Numbered from the stretch's first letter, positions 12,266 through 26,101 are shown. The stretch: DNA of 64,000 nucleotides from Fragum whitleyi (GCA_948146395.1 OX411552.1:7019686-7083685); one strand, 5' to 3'. The notes: a model not told the origin generated them from the letters alone. Numbers and translations: made by a program.

Positions 12266-12769
12266 TACGTAATCAGGACCCTCTAAACCATCAGATGTGA
12301 GTCTCTTGTGATCAACAACAGAAAAGAATTGAGGACTTTGAAGACTGTTTAAAACAGACTTTCATTCGTTCATGAAGTTGAGCCCAAAATTTTCATATGG
12401 ATCCATACTTTCTTTACCTTTAATTAGGAGATAACTTCATTTACATTTAAAAAAAATAAAGGAGATAACTTTATTTACATTTAAAAGAAATAACTGGAAT
12501 AGGTCACCCAAAGCTTTTAGAAAGGATCCCTGACATCCTAATGATTAAGTCCTCTGGACCCCGTTTTGTCGTGGCCGTACTAAATACCCGTATTTCTATA
12601 ACATCAAGGTGGTAAATTTTCACATGATACGCGCGTTGCAGTGCTTGATGCTCTATTATGATAATCTACAAAGGAAAATAACTTAAAGATTAAGCTATGT
12701 AGAGTTAAGCTAGGTAGAGTTACGTTACCTGCGTAATACATTCTGTAATCATATGAGGAATATAAATGC

Positions 12770-12935
12770 CGAGTTTTCAGTCAATCGTAAATACTAGGAC
12801 AGAGTTACGCTCCGGACAAAGACGTGGGCGCCTCTCGCATCCCCGTCGGACGCTGGTCGCCAGACGCTTGACGCCAATGGAAATCCCCAAACGCGTCGCG
12901 TCTTTCGACGGGCGTATAAAAAGAATTAAAGCTAG
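12770..12935. other. CpG-dense patch ending in TATAAAAAG
   Basis: About 115 bp (12800-12915) with far more CG dinucleotides than its surroundings (for example ACGCGTCGCGTC and GACGGGCGTATAAAA). It ends in a TATA-box-like GTATAAAAAG at 12913-12922. An open frame of 113 codons (12766-13107, +) covers it, but its protein is basic, low in recognisable motifs and matches no family I know. Either a small unannotated coding or regulatory patch, or a fragment of a GC-rich repeat. 12266-12765 and 13108-13520 show nothing else. Confidence 0.25.
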
Positions 12936-13522
12936 TGAAGAGTCCTCGATTCTAATTTTTGCTTTAATGCCGGATCAGAGAGAGACTCAAACAAAAAAGA
13001 TAATTAGCTTAATCAGACTTTACACGGCTTTCACTCAGAATTCTCCTTTGCCGAATGAATACTCGGATTTTTGTGATGTTTTATGCGGAGTTGATTTTTG
13101 TTTATAGTTTCTCATGTTCAAACCTAGCTTTAAAAAAAATGAATATGAATCTGTTGACTGGATTGAAACTAAACAATAAACAAATCGTAAAATAAATTCA
13201 TCCCTGCGGCGTTCAGGTTGAAAAAACCCGGCTGTGAGCGTTTGTAAGTTGCTCACAGACAAGGCAGGGTAAAGTATTCAAATCGCTTCGCGAAACGTTT
13301 CATTCCGTACTCAGGGGTTCCAGTTTTAGACGTTCATCTGCAATTGTTGTGTCAAAATTTTTAGTCGTACATAGTTACTTCACTAGTGTTTTCGATATAT
13401 TTTCGAGAAATAATACAAGATGTTTCTTTGATTAGTTCACCGCCAAACCATTGAAGTGAACCTACCAAAAATGTGCACCCTTCTTTCATTCAGTTCAACC
13501 TAATTGGCGTTCGATTCTTCAT

Positions 13523-13823
13523 TTACATTAAGTTACATCGTAAAATTGAAATTGACTCCTATCAAAACTAATCTAAATCGCTTGCTCCATAAAATACGCA
13601 CAAAACACAAAATATAGCCTAACCCAGTCAAACAAGAAAACTACGTAGATTTTCTTAGAGAAGGAATGAAATACAGTTAATTCTCTCCATCTTGATGAAA
13701 ATACAGCTCTTTTATTGCCCGTCCTTCATTTCACTGAAATCTCATTTTCCAACTCATTCAATTTCATTCCAAAATCATTCAAAATTCAATTAATTTGTCA
13801 ATTTCAGGGTTATTATGAACAGT
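13523..13823 (+). mobile_element. R1 MITE, degenerate and internally deleted copy
   Basis: R1-type edges (TACATTAAGTTACATCGTAA and TTATTATGAACAGTA) with recognisable CTAAATCGCT, CTCATTCAATTTCATTCC and TCAATTAATTTGTCAATTTC blocks, but the central hairpin is deleted. Clearly older than the copies at 11.8 and 57.9 kb. Confidence 0.6.
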
Positions 13824-13879
13824 ACAACTTGTGCTCCTTCAGTTTCCTAAGAATACAATGATTCTACTATTAACAGTAT

Positions 13880-14041
13880 TTATTTTGAATGAAATCATCG
13901 ATCTTATCATTTTTATTGATTTTTGGAATGTTTTTGAATTGTCTGAGTGACTGTTTAGAATGACTGATTAAAACTCTTGGCGAATTATTAAAAATGGTTT
14001 TGATCGAGTCGAATGTCAATTTTACGATATTACTACTTGCA
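13880..14041 (-). repeat. R1 MITE half-element, inverted
   Basis: Only the left half of R1, in reverse orientation: GAATGTTTTTGAATTGTCTG, GAGTGACTGTTTAGAATGA, AAATGGTTTTGATCGAGT and GTCAATTTTACGATATTACT at the terminus. The other half is absent. Confidence 0.55.
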
Positions 14042-14254
14042 AAAAACCTTGATACTCGCTACACACACAGATCAATGAACAGAATTCTCTTGATCTCCTG
14101 AATAGTGTCCTATTTGCATCGAGTTATATACGAGAAGACATATGTCATGTTTGTTTGTTCAATTACAGCTTGATCTATCTCATCTCCTAAGAAATAATTG
14201 GGCACGCGAGAAAAATATCTGTGGTCTCCAGAAATATCTTCAGACTTACTATTA

Positions 14255-14345
14255 ACAAAATCGCGAAATTGACAAGATGAATGATTTGGAATGAATAAGG
14301 ATTGAAATTAAATGATTGCGTGGAGCGATTTTTGAATTGATTTTA
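14255..14345 (-). repeat. R1 MITE right-half fragment, inverted
   Basis: TTAACAAAATCGCGAAATTG, AATGATTTGGAATGAATAAG and GCGTGGAGCGATTTTTGAAT are the reverse-complement order of the R1 right end, as seen at 37910-37985. The rest of 14346-15720 holds no gene that I can support. Confidence 0.5.
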
Positions 14346-15721
14346 AGGGAAGTTTTACGATATCAGTCAACTCAAGGATTTTCATTTTGAATTTATTTGT
14401 TGATCTTATATTTTTAGTGATTTTGAGCCTTTTCATTTCAAATAGATTTCCTTTACGCCCGTTTTCCAGTGATGCTTGAGGGACCTTAACTTTTACCAAA
14501 ACAATCAATCCTTGTTGGTACAATCATTATGTGAACGTTCGAGGTAAATTGGATGAAAACTGTGGAGTCTATTGAGTTTAAGAGAGAGTTAACAGGCGAT
14601 CAGATGGGAATCAAGTCATAGCTATAATGCCTAATAAGCCGCATTCAATAATTAAACAAAAGGAATGTATTCCATATTAATCTGTAACTTCTATAAGTAC
14701 TGTAGATACTAAGCTGTAACATCTTCTTTCATGTTCCGTAACACCTCTTATTTTCTAGTTTCTCGATAGTTTTTCTATATTTTAAGTTGTGATAATAGGA
14801 AAGAAAACTGTTACTGATTTATTTGACTGTAACTGTGGTTAAAGCTTACATGCATTTCAATGTGAAGCGCAATCTTAAAGCTATTAATTAATGACACAGT
14901 GCTCCTAATTTGCATCTGATCTACGAAACTCTAGTTGTTAGCGGGATAAAATATGAAAGAAAACATTGTACGGGGTATCACATTGTAAAAGCTATAAAAT
15001 TGTGTTTGATTGCCTTATATAGATAAATGTTCAGATAGTCTTTTGAAAGGCGTAGTGTTTTTTTATTTGTCCGTTGTAATAGTTCTTTGGGGGAGAAATA
15101 GGAAATTGATTAAGCAAGTATTTTCTTGAAGCCTTTGTGCCATCCTTTATTAATCCCTTATTGAGATGTCATTAACAAATCATTCCTATAAATACAAAAC
15201 TATTTAGACCTCCTAAGAAATATAACTGGGTCAGTATTTATTTCTTTTTTTTTTTTTTTTCTTCCATAAGAATTTAAAATTTCTCAAAAATGACCAAATT
15301 TAAGGAATATGTACCTCTATATCAACATCGAAATCTTCTTCCATGTGTTAGATCATTTTGAGAACGAAATACTTATATACAGTTTAAAGAAACTGCTTAA
15401 AAACGCATCACCATGAATAAAGGTTAGTCAATCAAAATAACCGAGCACGGGTTCGTGTGGACACTGATAAAAAAATAGCTAGATGAACATGTAAATGAAT
15501 TTTTGTGGTAACGGAACACTGATTCTTTTTTAAAACAATTCTCTGTTTATGTTTAATCTTTTACAAACCAAAATGCACGGGTAAAAAAATGAACGAAATC
15601 ATGTACACTTTTCATTTCCCAAATTGAATTAATGAGCACTTTTAGAAAACACAATCTGTATCTCATTTGTCGAAGAATAAGTGTCAGAGTTTACAAGCAT
15701 GTACGATTTTTCTATTTTCAG

Positions 15722-15944
15722 GTTATACGGATGTTAGCTGTCATTGTGGCTGTATTCATGATCACGTGGTTACCCTACAGATCGATGGTTGTGTACAATT
15801 CTCTGGCCAAGAGCAGATACGTGGACCTATGGTTCCTACTGTTTTGCCGCACGATGGTCTATATCAACAGTGCTATCAATCCCATCCTTTACAATGCAAT
15901 GTCGGTCAAGTTCAGGCGTGCCTTTAAACGTGTCTTATTCTGTG
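15722..15944 (+). CDS. TRHR: TRH receptor-like GPCR, exon encoding TM6-TM7-helix 8
   Basis: Internal coding exon of a rhodopsin-family peptide GPCR that would couple an extracellular neuropeptide to a G protein at the plasma membrane. It opens in phase 0 after a pyrimidine-rich acceptor (TTTTTCTATTTTCAG) and closes at a phase-1 donor (TGTG|GTAGGT). The 74 codons give TM6 (residues ~4-26) with a TWLPYR motif in place of the usual CWxP core, loop 3 (~27-36), TM7 (~37-60) opening WFLLFCR and carrying SAINPILYN with NPxxY at 53-57, and a basic helix 8 ending in a potentially palmitoylated Cys74. The WLPYR...VVxNS, WFLLFCR and YxNSAINPxxYN signatures match the TRH receptor family much better than ghrelin, neuromedin U or other relatives; protostome TRHR-type (EFLamide) receptors are the closest concept. 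TM1-TM5 are not found in the window. The family call is from recognition, not a search. Confidence 0.9.
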
Positions 15945-16021
15945 GTAGGTATACCTTCAAAAAATATTCACGATTATTAGTAAGACGAGCACCTGACAAA
16001 CGCGTACGCTCAGTTGCTTGA
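15945..16021 (+). other. In-frame read-through extension of the TM7 exon (possible short tail)
   Basis: If the donor at 15945 is not used, the receptor frame continues 25 codons to a TGA at 16019-16021. It would add a very basic tail rich in Arg/Lys (GRYTFKKYSR then LLVRRAPDKR and a short end). This is either chance read-through or a genuine short-tail isoform; many peptide GPCRs have such C-terminal variants. Confidence 0.3.
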
Positions 16022-16100
16022 TGAAGGATAGAAAATTCAAGTCCAAATGGAGCATCATTTGCACAAAATGGATCTAGGTTTATCCCCCTTGATAATATAG

Positions 16101-16343
16101 GTTGTTTTTTGCAAATGTGTGTCAAATTTCAAATCAAAAACACCTAAGATATCACTGTCAATGTTTTCGCTTGAAGACAGCGACGACGACAAAGCCGACC
16201 AAGGCTTAAGCTTTACCCTGGGCCTTTTTGAAAACCGATATTTGTTGACATTCATGCCTAACATTAATAAGATTAATGGGAGCTGGGAATACATAATTAT
16301 TCAATTATTTATTTATCTTATAACTATACAAATGTCTTTGTGA
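16101..16343 (+). other. Open frame with acidic Ser/Asp cluster, possible exon
   Basis: A frame open for 80 codons, immediately preceded by a TAG that could also be read as an AG acceptor. It begins VVFCKCVSNF and contains SLEDSDDDKADQG. Base composition at 16160-16230 is richer in GC than the flanks, as in coding sequence. The Cys-rich start and acidic serine cluster resemble GPCR cytoplasmic tails, but the phase does not fit the donor at 15944. No start codon context is convincing. Unassigned. Confidence 0.25.
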
Positions 16344-16825
16344 TAACATCCCTTATGATATTTTTTGTGATATCACATGGATATTTTAGAATAATGACAT
16401 AATGCAGTTATTTTTAGAATTTTGCATTTTTCGTAGAAACATCAATGAAAACATTGTTTGAAGATATATTTAACTCTGTTGTGGCGATTAATATTTGACT
16501 CAGCAGAGCCTCGACGATTATCAATCCCCCAACCTCGTTAGATTTTTTCATACAAAAAAACTCAGTCCGAATTATACTTATATCAAGGGCGAAGATTGTG
16601 TCCTTCAATTTCCCTTTATTAAGGTTTAAAAAGAAAAAAACAATGACCATCTGGAAACATGGGGTCCAGTAGAATTCAAACAGATGTCGCAATTCGAAAG
16701 GTTTTTTTTCATACCGCAAGGTAGAAATATAAAAAAAAATCGGTAAAAAATAGGGAGGCATGCCATGTGTTCATCCTTGTTAATCTGAGTAGTCTGCATA
16801 AATCTGACTTGGATCGACACCGCTC

Positions 16826-16945
16826 GGGAATCCTCGGCGATTCTACGAAAAGACCTTGTGAATTATAAGGATGCAATCATGAAAGCGCGTCGTTTTGCAC
16901 GTGGTGTTTGATGACGTCACAAGCATCAATGACTGGAGTTAAAAA
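16826..16945 (-). repeat. R10 segment, inverted copy
   Basis: Reverse-complement match to 63430-63560 and 35260-35385: TCGGGAATCCTCGGCGATTC, CATGAAAGCGCGTCGTTTTG, GCACGTGG and a full TGACGTCA at 16912-16919. The hairpin half of R10 is missing here. The stretches 16344-16825 and 16946-18800 contain only short random frames. Confidence 0.65.
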
Positions 16946-18804
16946 AATATAAGACTAGACAAGCTATAATCTGATAGCAAAAAAAAAATAATATGTCCAA
17001 AAGATCTCCATTCACGATCGGAAACTGAAAGTATTAAAGAAATTTGCATATATACATCCAGTAACTGCATTACCTAAAAATGACCCAGAATTACTACACT
17101 TACGTCCGAGGTACTTTCCAGTTAGCGGAAAAGGTCCTGATTTTTCAAATGTGGTCGAAAATTTACGAACTATCAAGGTGGATCGTGTTCGCCAGACTTG
17201 TCACATATCAGGGCCCGATGTTAAAAAACTTTTTTCAGGCTCAATTCAAAATTTCCTCAAATTCCAATTTGAGATTTAAGTCGTTATTCTGTTTTATTAC
17301 TCATTTTAGTGTATTAACACAAAAGATAGATTTATTAAGTTGTTATAGATAAAACTTGTTTATATTATCTTTTATTTTGCATAATTTGAGAAAATTGAGC
17401 CTGAGCCTGAAAAGGGTTTTATAACCTTGGGCCCTGAAGATGACCTACCAAAAGCCATAACATCAAAGTCTTTGATATTTAAAACAACTTCATTGTAAAT
17501 TACTGGGTTTCTGGGCCAAGTAAAACGTTCTGTAATGGAAGACGTCCAAAAGAGGCTTCTATAATATTGGATAATTGAAAGTCTAAGTGGGATAGCAGCG
17601 CAAGGCTAGGAAATGGTCTAATGGTAGTTGTGATGCGAAATAATACAAGAAATCCATTTTTAGGTTCACCTGACGGAGCGATATGGCTCAAGGATTGTCA
17701 AGAAATACGTTATTTAACTCCATTAAAATACATTCGCAGAATAGATCAAATCAATCTATTGAACATTCAACATAGCTTTCTGTAAATAATACACCGCTAA
17801 ATTAACTCGGCTGCACATGAAGGAGACTTGGACCTCAAAAATAGCGGTTCGACATTTGTCACCAACAAAACCATTCAAAAAATCTTAAACTTATCTCGGT
17901 TACAAAGAAACCTAATATGTATCGGTTTGAATATTGATCCTAAGGAAAATAAGATAGCTGCCTTGTGTAAAAGAGGACCGTACAATTAAAAAATAGATTT
18001 AAAGAAAAATTTATAAAAAAAACAAATGTCATATAAAAAACAAGCTTCTAATTCCATCTCAACCCAACAGAATGTGAAGAGAGCTTTTCTAAAATGGATT
18101 TGATTTAAAGAAACGTTATCACAGTGATGTAATAACTGCATAATCTTACTCTCCCCTAATACAGAACGGAGCATTGTCCCCTACATACTTAACTCCAAAA
18201 GAAACGTCCACAAAATGTAAATTGAAATAATTAAACATCTTATACGAATTGTAATCTGAATTTGCTTATTTAGGAAGAATAACCATATTGTCGCATGTAT
18301 CGGATGATATAATTATCCTACCCGAAACAGTTGTTGAACAGATACGCCTTGTGCACACAAGTGAAAATGATAATTCCTTAATGGATACTCTTTTCCAAAG
18401 TAAGCTTTTTCGCAATGCCCACACAATAAATCGGCTTTACAAAGCTGTTCATTTTAGCTTGCCTCCGTAGACCCAATTTTGGCTGAAAACGTTCTTTCGT
18501 ATTATTTCACGTCATCTGAAAATTCAAGATTTTGAAACGGTTTATTGCTCGGTGTTAAAGTGTCTTTCAATGCATATTGACATTTTCCATTTAACATCAG
18601 ACCCAACAAGCTTAGGGGGCACAGTTACTAAAAAGGAGTTATTTTTGAAAGGATCATTGAACCTAACAGTCAAGGGACTGGTCTAGAAAAGAAAGTCGGT
18701 TTTGATAGGTATCAAAATAAAAAAAATGTAATAAAGTCATAAACAGTTAAGCTATTGAGAAAACATAAATTTGTGGACATTTCTTTTGAAGATAAGTTAA
18801 CTTC

Positions 18805-18901
18805 TCAGATCAATTGAGTTTCTTGTCAAAATTCTTAGTCTACGACCAAAAGTCCTCCCCATAAGACCAAAATCTTATATACCTATAAGGAAAGCATCTA
18901 G
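18805..18901 (+). repeat. Direct repeat pair, copy 1
   Basis: Pairs with 19281-19378. Shared blocks: TCAGATCAATT.AGTTTCT, GTCTACGACC, CCTTCCCCA or CCTCCCCAT, and ATAAG.AAAG.ATCTAG. Roughly 75-80% similar by eye; old duplication or two copies of one dispersed repeat. Confidence 0.55.
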
Positions 18902-19280
18902 ATTTCAATTCAAGTTATTTAAATGAAATTGCATGAGTTGTATCTAAAAGAAAACTAATGGTAAATATACACCGGAAGTTAATTTCAACCAATAAGATTT
19001 GTTGTTTCAAATGAAAAAGTTGAAACATCAATCCTGATTGGCTTAAATTGACTTCGAGACAAAACTTAACCAATGTTTATCTTTTAATCGATCGGGGCCT
19101 GCTGTAGTATCTTGAACAAAACCATAATGTGTACAGTACGTAGAGAGAGTTTTTTACTGGTTTTCTTAAATGTTATTCTCTGATTGGCCGATTCGCTTCA
19201 AGCGTAGTCTAGCGTGATGTTTATAACTGTCCCATCTTACCATCTCCTTAAACAGGCTGGAGCAATGTCCGATAGACCTG

Positions 19281-19378
19281 TCAGATCAATTTAGTTTCTC
19301 GTCAAGGCTTTTTTGTCTACGACCTTAAATCCTTCCCCAGAGACCGACATCTCAAATACCCATAAGAAAAGTATCTAG
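19281..19378 (+). repeat. Direct repeat pair, copy 2
   Basis: Partner of 18805-18901, same strand, about 476 bp downstream. An open frame of 92 codons starts right after it (19385-19663) but has no recognisable domain. 19379-20148 is otherwise unremarkable. Confidence 0.55.
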
Positions 19379-20145
19379 CGTGCTTTGCAATATTCTTTTC
19401 TAATGAATCTAATTACATCGATCGATTTTCATTCTCTTTCTTCCGCCGAGACATTTATTTATCTCATTATTTCTTTTCACGCTGTGTACCTTGGCTTCAA
19501 AACGGGAAGTCATTTGTCATCGTTTGTAAGGAATTGTCGATACCTTGGGTTATATTTAACTATAAAAATGTCAAAACAATCACTGGAGCGGTTATCAGAA
19601 TGGAAATATCGCGTGAGAAGATTTGTGCTTGCGTGGTTAAAACAAAACAAAGGGAGTGAGTGATAATTACTCCGGGAAGTAGAGACCGCAATAACATGGG
19701 AATGGTCTTAGTTCTTTTACCAGAAAAACCGATGTTTTGTTAAGTTATTCAATCAAGCTCATTAAAAAAAAACTTTTGCTTGTTTAATATTTCCCTTTGT
19801 ATATCTTTCTAGACGACCAAGTGTGTGTTTGTTGTTTAAATTGTCTATCTTCTTATAAATGAAAGAAAAAATATACATCTTAACGAATTGCTGTCTTTCC
19901 CAGAACGGTTCTTTTCTAACTTTCCTTTTCGCGTTTAGGTCAAAAATATTTGAGTTGCAGTATTCTGTCACTTTTGCATGATATAGACTTTTCTCGTCGG
20001 TTACAGCGCATTATATATTTCTAGACATTATTTTTAATTGTAATTTGTTTCTATAGGACTATAAAGAAAACGAAATTAATATCAACAACTCGGTGAAGTT
20101 TGATGCATGAAATATAGCAATGCAAAGATATAAGAGATTTGTTGG

Positions 20146-21483
<1,338 letters not shown>

Positions 21484-21572
<89 letters not shown>

Positions 21573-21722
21573 TCAGCGGCGTTTTTTTGTGTGTTTTTTT
21601 TGTGTGTGTGTTTTTTTGTTTTTTTTTTTTTTTTTTTGACTTGAGCTTAAACAAATGTCAAGAATTAAAGAAAACTTGTTTGTGTGTGTGTGTGTGAGTT
21701 TCGGGGGGGGGGGGGGGGGGGC
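21484..21722. repeat. (TA)n plus poly-T/GT and poly-G low complexity
   Basis: 86 bp of TA alternation (21484-21569), then a T-rich run with GTGTGT (21580-21638), a GT run (21680-21697) and a G homopolymer of about 19 (21703-21721). The same succession is present in reverse complement in both tandem units (27088-27233 and 31127-31273), with slightly different homopolymer lengths. Confidence 0.95.
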
Positions 21723-22440
21723 GTCGCAACGTCCATATGACTTAGACCGTTTTACTAGATCTGCACAGCAAACATAAATGCGAAGATCCCTGCTTTCAAA
21801 ATCACTTCCACTCGATGTCTTGTATAGTCATGGGACCTGTTTTGCAAGAAAAGAAAATCTTTGTACACCGAAAGTTGAATATTTGAAAAAGCGATTGGTC
21901 TGGACATTAGTTTATACACTTGTCGCATTTCAATAGTTCTTTCAAAAGAGAGTAGAGTGGCAAATATTAATTCAGAAAAACAGCTTACTGCGAAAATGGT
22001 CAACTCTTACCAGCCTATGAGGTAATTAGGCGATCCCTTTTCGCGAGGCACATATTTATAAATAAAATAATTTCATTTTTTGGCTTTGATTTGTCCAAGA
22101 ATAAACTCTGATGGAGGAGGAGTTATATGCAAAAGATAAAACCGATGGCGGAGCCCGGGAATTTTGCTTTACATATAACTGTTCCCCCTTCAGATCATTC
22201 ATGAACACATTAACGCGAAAGTGAATTAATATCCATTATAACACGATCACACTTCTGAAATTAGGTGAATTACCCTTTTCATGGTGTAAAACAGTTTAAT
22301 TACATTTTTTTCTGGAAGTGAAACTAGTGAACAAGTAATAATATTGACGTTGGGAGAATTTCACAGAAAACTAAGCGCGTCATTTAGCACGAGGATTATG
22401 TGTCAAAAGCATAAACTTTAACTCTGAGGATGACGTTGAG

Positions 22441-22890
22441 TACAGTTAAAAACATCGTGAAATCGACACTCATTCCGATTACAAGCATTCTAAATCATTC
22501 ACTCAGCGCTCCATTCATTCATTCATTCCAAACACTCACTCGAATCGATCAAAAACGCTCCGAAATTATTAGACAATATTAAAAAATCGTTTATGACCTT
22601 CAACAATAAATTCAAATACATCTATTTATTTTACTATTTTATTTGCTGGTGTGGACTTTCAAGTGTTGGTGATTGGTCCACGAAGACGTACAAACAGAAT
22701 AGTACGTATATTTTTTTATTAAAGGGAGGTTATTAATATCGCTAATTTTGTTCATCTTGAACAAAATTAGCAATATTGGATTACATCCCTTTAATTTCAC
22801 TCAAAACTTGCTCCAAACGCTCATTCAATTTCATTCCGAAATCAGTCCAAAAGCGTTTGCCTTGTCAATTTTGTAATGTTCTTAACTGTA
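22441..22890 (+). mobile_element. R1 MITE, full-length copy
   Basis: TACAGTTAAAAACATCGTGA at the left and AATGTTCTTAACTGTA at the right. It carries the ATTCATTCATTCCAAACACT block and a central hairpin GCTAATTTTGTTCATC...GAACAAAATTAGC flanked by AAAGGGAGG and TTACATCCCTTT. 21909-22440 and 22891-24770 contain no supportable gene. Confidence 0.85.
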
Positions 22891-24770
22891 TAATAAATGG
22901 TTATATACTTGTATAGCGCAGATTTATTGACCCGAATCTAACCCTTGTTACAAAGATGAATACAAATTTGATTGTTCCTCATCGGCTTTGCACGTGCTTT
23001 CATAGGAAAGAATAACAAACGGTTTTGAATGTAATAGATATTTTGTTAATTGATAAAAAAAGGTCGGTAATTGCTACTTACGCGTTTTTTCCACAGAGGT
23101 CAAATTCGGGTCAAATAGACCAAGGTATACGTAGTAAAACACATGGCATGTGAATTTTATTGAGAATAAAGTGTTATGCATTTTCTGCTGAGTTCATATA
23201 TGATATTCACGCTATCGTGTTACAATATTAATTTAAATGTGAATATTTAAAAGAATATATACTTGTATGTATTTATGTTTTTTTTTTCTATTTTACATTT
23301 ATTATGTAACTGGATCACGAAACAAACTTTTGACAAGATCAAATATTGTTTTTAAGGTATTCAAATAGGATCTACGACTAATGATATTGCCATACAAACA
23401 TCTATAATTCATAAGCTGTAATGAGAAATGACATTCAGAAGAATATATTATAGATGACCTTCCTACGATTACATGGGATAAACAACTTTTAGACGTAGGA
23501 GTTTCAAATGTCAATTTTGTAAACATTACTTGGTCTTATGAACTACACAAGAAATCGTCTCAAAGAAACAGTGTTTCTTCTCGGGAAACAAGACTGTTGT
23601 TAGTGTTTTGATTACTCGGTATGATAAATGTACTTGGTATATTCCAAAAGGTAAGAGTGCTATAACGAAATACAAGTAAGAATTCGTAACAGAAACATTT
23701 TCTTATCTTTACCTGTATTTCTTCCTATGTAGCGTCGTGTTGAGAATAATGAATAATTGTTAGCTTAAACCAAACATTGAAGAAATGATCATCGGGTGAG
23801 CGTCCTTTGAACGTACTCACCACATTTTGACTCATAAAATATGGGCCTGGCTTGGCAAAAGATTGGGTACTTGAAAATAATTTATTTCCAAAAGCCTAAG
23901 TTATTGAAAGTAGTGTGTATTTGATTTTTTTTCAAAAACAGGAAAATGGTCACTTAATTCATCATTTCACAAAATCAAGTGCAAGCACACTTATCAATTT
24001 CCATTGCGTTTACAATATACAAAGGATAGCAGTTATATTTTCCTCGTACAGAATAAATGTCATCCAATAATGATTAGCTAATTATTGTTGAACACAACTT
24101 TCGATATAGTTATCACCTATGCAGACAACAAAGAATGAGAACTTTGAACATCAATTAGCAAACCTGTGTCATTGTTGATGGTGTTATTATTTTTTTTCTT
24201 TCTTAATGATAATAAATAGATAGTAAACAATAAGAAATAGAAGATAAAGAATTCAACGTAAAACAAAATTGTATATTGAAAACCTCAAAGAAACAATAAC
24301 ATTTCAAAGACATTTTTTTGTTTTACCTTGTTTTGATAATATAATTTATTGCTTAACAGAAGAGAAAACAATATACATTGTCAAATATGTGACGGACTTC
24401 TGGATTTTGGTATCACAATCAAAACATTTGCAAGATTTACTTTTAAACGAAACAGTCGGATATGACAGCGCAATGCAAGACAATGCAATGCTCATTCCTC
24501 TGTAGAAGAAGATTTTTTGTACATTACCAATGGAGGCATTCCTCTTTACAACATTTAAACAATTTCCTCCAAATTTTAAAATATCTGGGCAATTTGTAAT
24601 AAAATATGGCGTGTTTGTTATATGATGGCTGGTCAAAGCTTGTAAGTGGAATTTAATCGGTTCCATAAAAATAAACATAAAGAAAGATATGGTAAAACAC
24701 AAGCCGTTCTTTGTCACGGTAAACATGCCAATATCTGTAAACGACAGGGGGCACCGAAAATAAAAGAATG

Positions 24771-25168
24771 TACAGTTAAGTAAAAAGTGAAATTGACCGT
24801 CTTCCGATCTAAATCACTCACTCAAGGCAAATTCATTCATTCCAAACACTCACAAAACCATTAAAAACGCTCCTAAATCACCAAAAGAGAAAAGATCAGC
24901 AAAATGATTCAAATAAATATAGCCAGAAACAAACACGAGTTCACTGAATTAATAAGAATTATAAGCATATGATTGGTTTTTGAAAAAAAAAGAAAGCTAT
25001 TTATAGAATTTTAGGTGTATATTTGTTAAATGTCGTACTGAACAAAATGAGCGATATTGGATTTTCGCCCTTTAATTTACTCAAAACATGCTCATCGTAC
25101 TCATTCAATTTTATTCCAAATATTGCAAAAACCTACACAAGGTCAATTTTACGATGTTGTTAACTGTA
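24771..25168 (+). mobile_element. R1 MITE, diverged full-length copy
   Basis: Edges TACAGTTAAGTAAAAAGTGA and ACGATGTTGTTAACTGTA. Internal blocks are AAATCACTCACTCAAGGC, ATTCATTCCAAACACTCAC and ACTCATTCAATTTTATTCC. The central palindrome is mutated. Confidence 0.8.
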
Positions 25169-25214
25169 GCACATTCATGCTAAATATACTGTGCCAATCG
25201 ATGCAACGTCGGCT

Positions 25215-25427
25215 ATATAATTTACAATTAAAAACATCGCGATTTAGTGCTTGCTTCATTAGTTCATTTTGAAAGTAGTTGTTGGATTTATCTTTTTTAG
25301 TTATTATGAGTGTTTTTGATCGATTTGAGTGAGTGTTTGGAATGAATGAATAGAGCACTGAGTGAGCGATTTAGAATGGTTTTGATTGAAATAAATCAAT
25401 TTCGATTTCACGATGTTACTAGCTGTA
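25215..25427 (-). repeat. R1 MITE left half, inverted
   Basis: Reverse-orientation R1 half: GTTTTTGATCGATTTGAGTG, GTTTGGAATGAATGAATAGA, GCACTGAGTGAGCGATTTAG, AATGGTTTTGATTGAA and a terminus CACGATGTTACTAGCTGTA. It sits 47 bp from the previous R1 copy, so the two together form a head-to-head pair. Confidence 0.7.
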
Positions 25428-25682
25428 TAATTATGACTTTAGAAAAAAAAACGACACATCAATGCGTTGAGAGGGATGATATATTAATCACGGACAAGAC
25501 TAAATTGAAAGAAAAAGGCGCTTCTTTGGAGGGTCAGTTTTCCGAAACCTTAATCGGACATGACATATTGGGCTGCCAATTATTCACATTGTATTGAGGA
25601 TGTCACGTACAGAGCGTATCGTTAAATACTGATTTAATTGAAAGGAATAGACTGCAACGCGACGAATTAAATAACTAGTTGG

Positions 25683-26101
25683 TACAGTTAGTTACATCGT
25701 AAAATTGACATTCACCTCAATCAAAAACATTCTGAATCGCTCACTCAGCGCTCCATTCACTCATTCCAAACACCCACTCAAACCATTCAAAAACGATCAA
25801 CCCATTGAAAAATATGAAATCAACGTCATTCAGAATACGTTTTGACAAAGATAAATCACGATTTCACTTACATAATTCAAATTGTAAGCGTCTGATGGGT
25901 TTTTGAAGAAATTGGAAACTATGCATTTTTTAAAGGGAGGTAATCAATATCGATAATTTTGTTCATCCTGAACAAATTTTGCAATATAGGATTACCTCCC
26001 ATTAAGTTCACTCAAAACTTGCTCCTCACACTCATTCAATTTCATTACTTAATCATTCCAAATTCATTCACCTTGTCAATTTCACGATGTTGTTACCTGT
26101 A
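25683..26101 (+). mobile_element. R1 MITE spanning the left edge of module M1
   Basis: Complete R1 copy from TACAGTTAGTTACATCGTAA to CACGATGTTGTTACCTGTA. The tandem array begins inside it at about 25839 (GTTTTGACAAAG). Copies 2 and 3 of M1 therefore carry only the right ~263 bp of this MITE. Confidence 0.85.

Noticed and set aside
1..15721. Upstream TM1-TM5 exon of the receptor
   Set aside because: I looked for a long + strand frame with rhodopsin-family motifs (such as a DRY/ERY-type motif) and saw none; it presumably lies outside the window.
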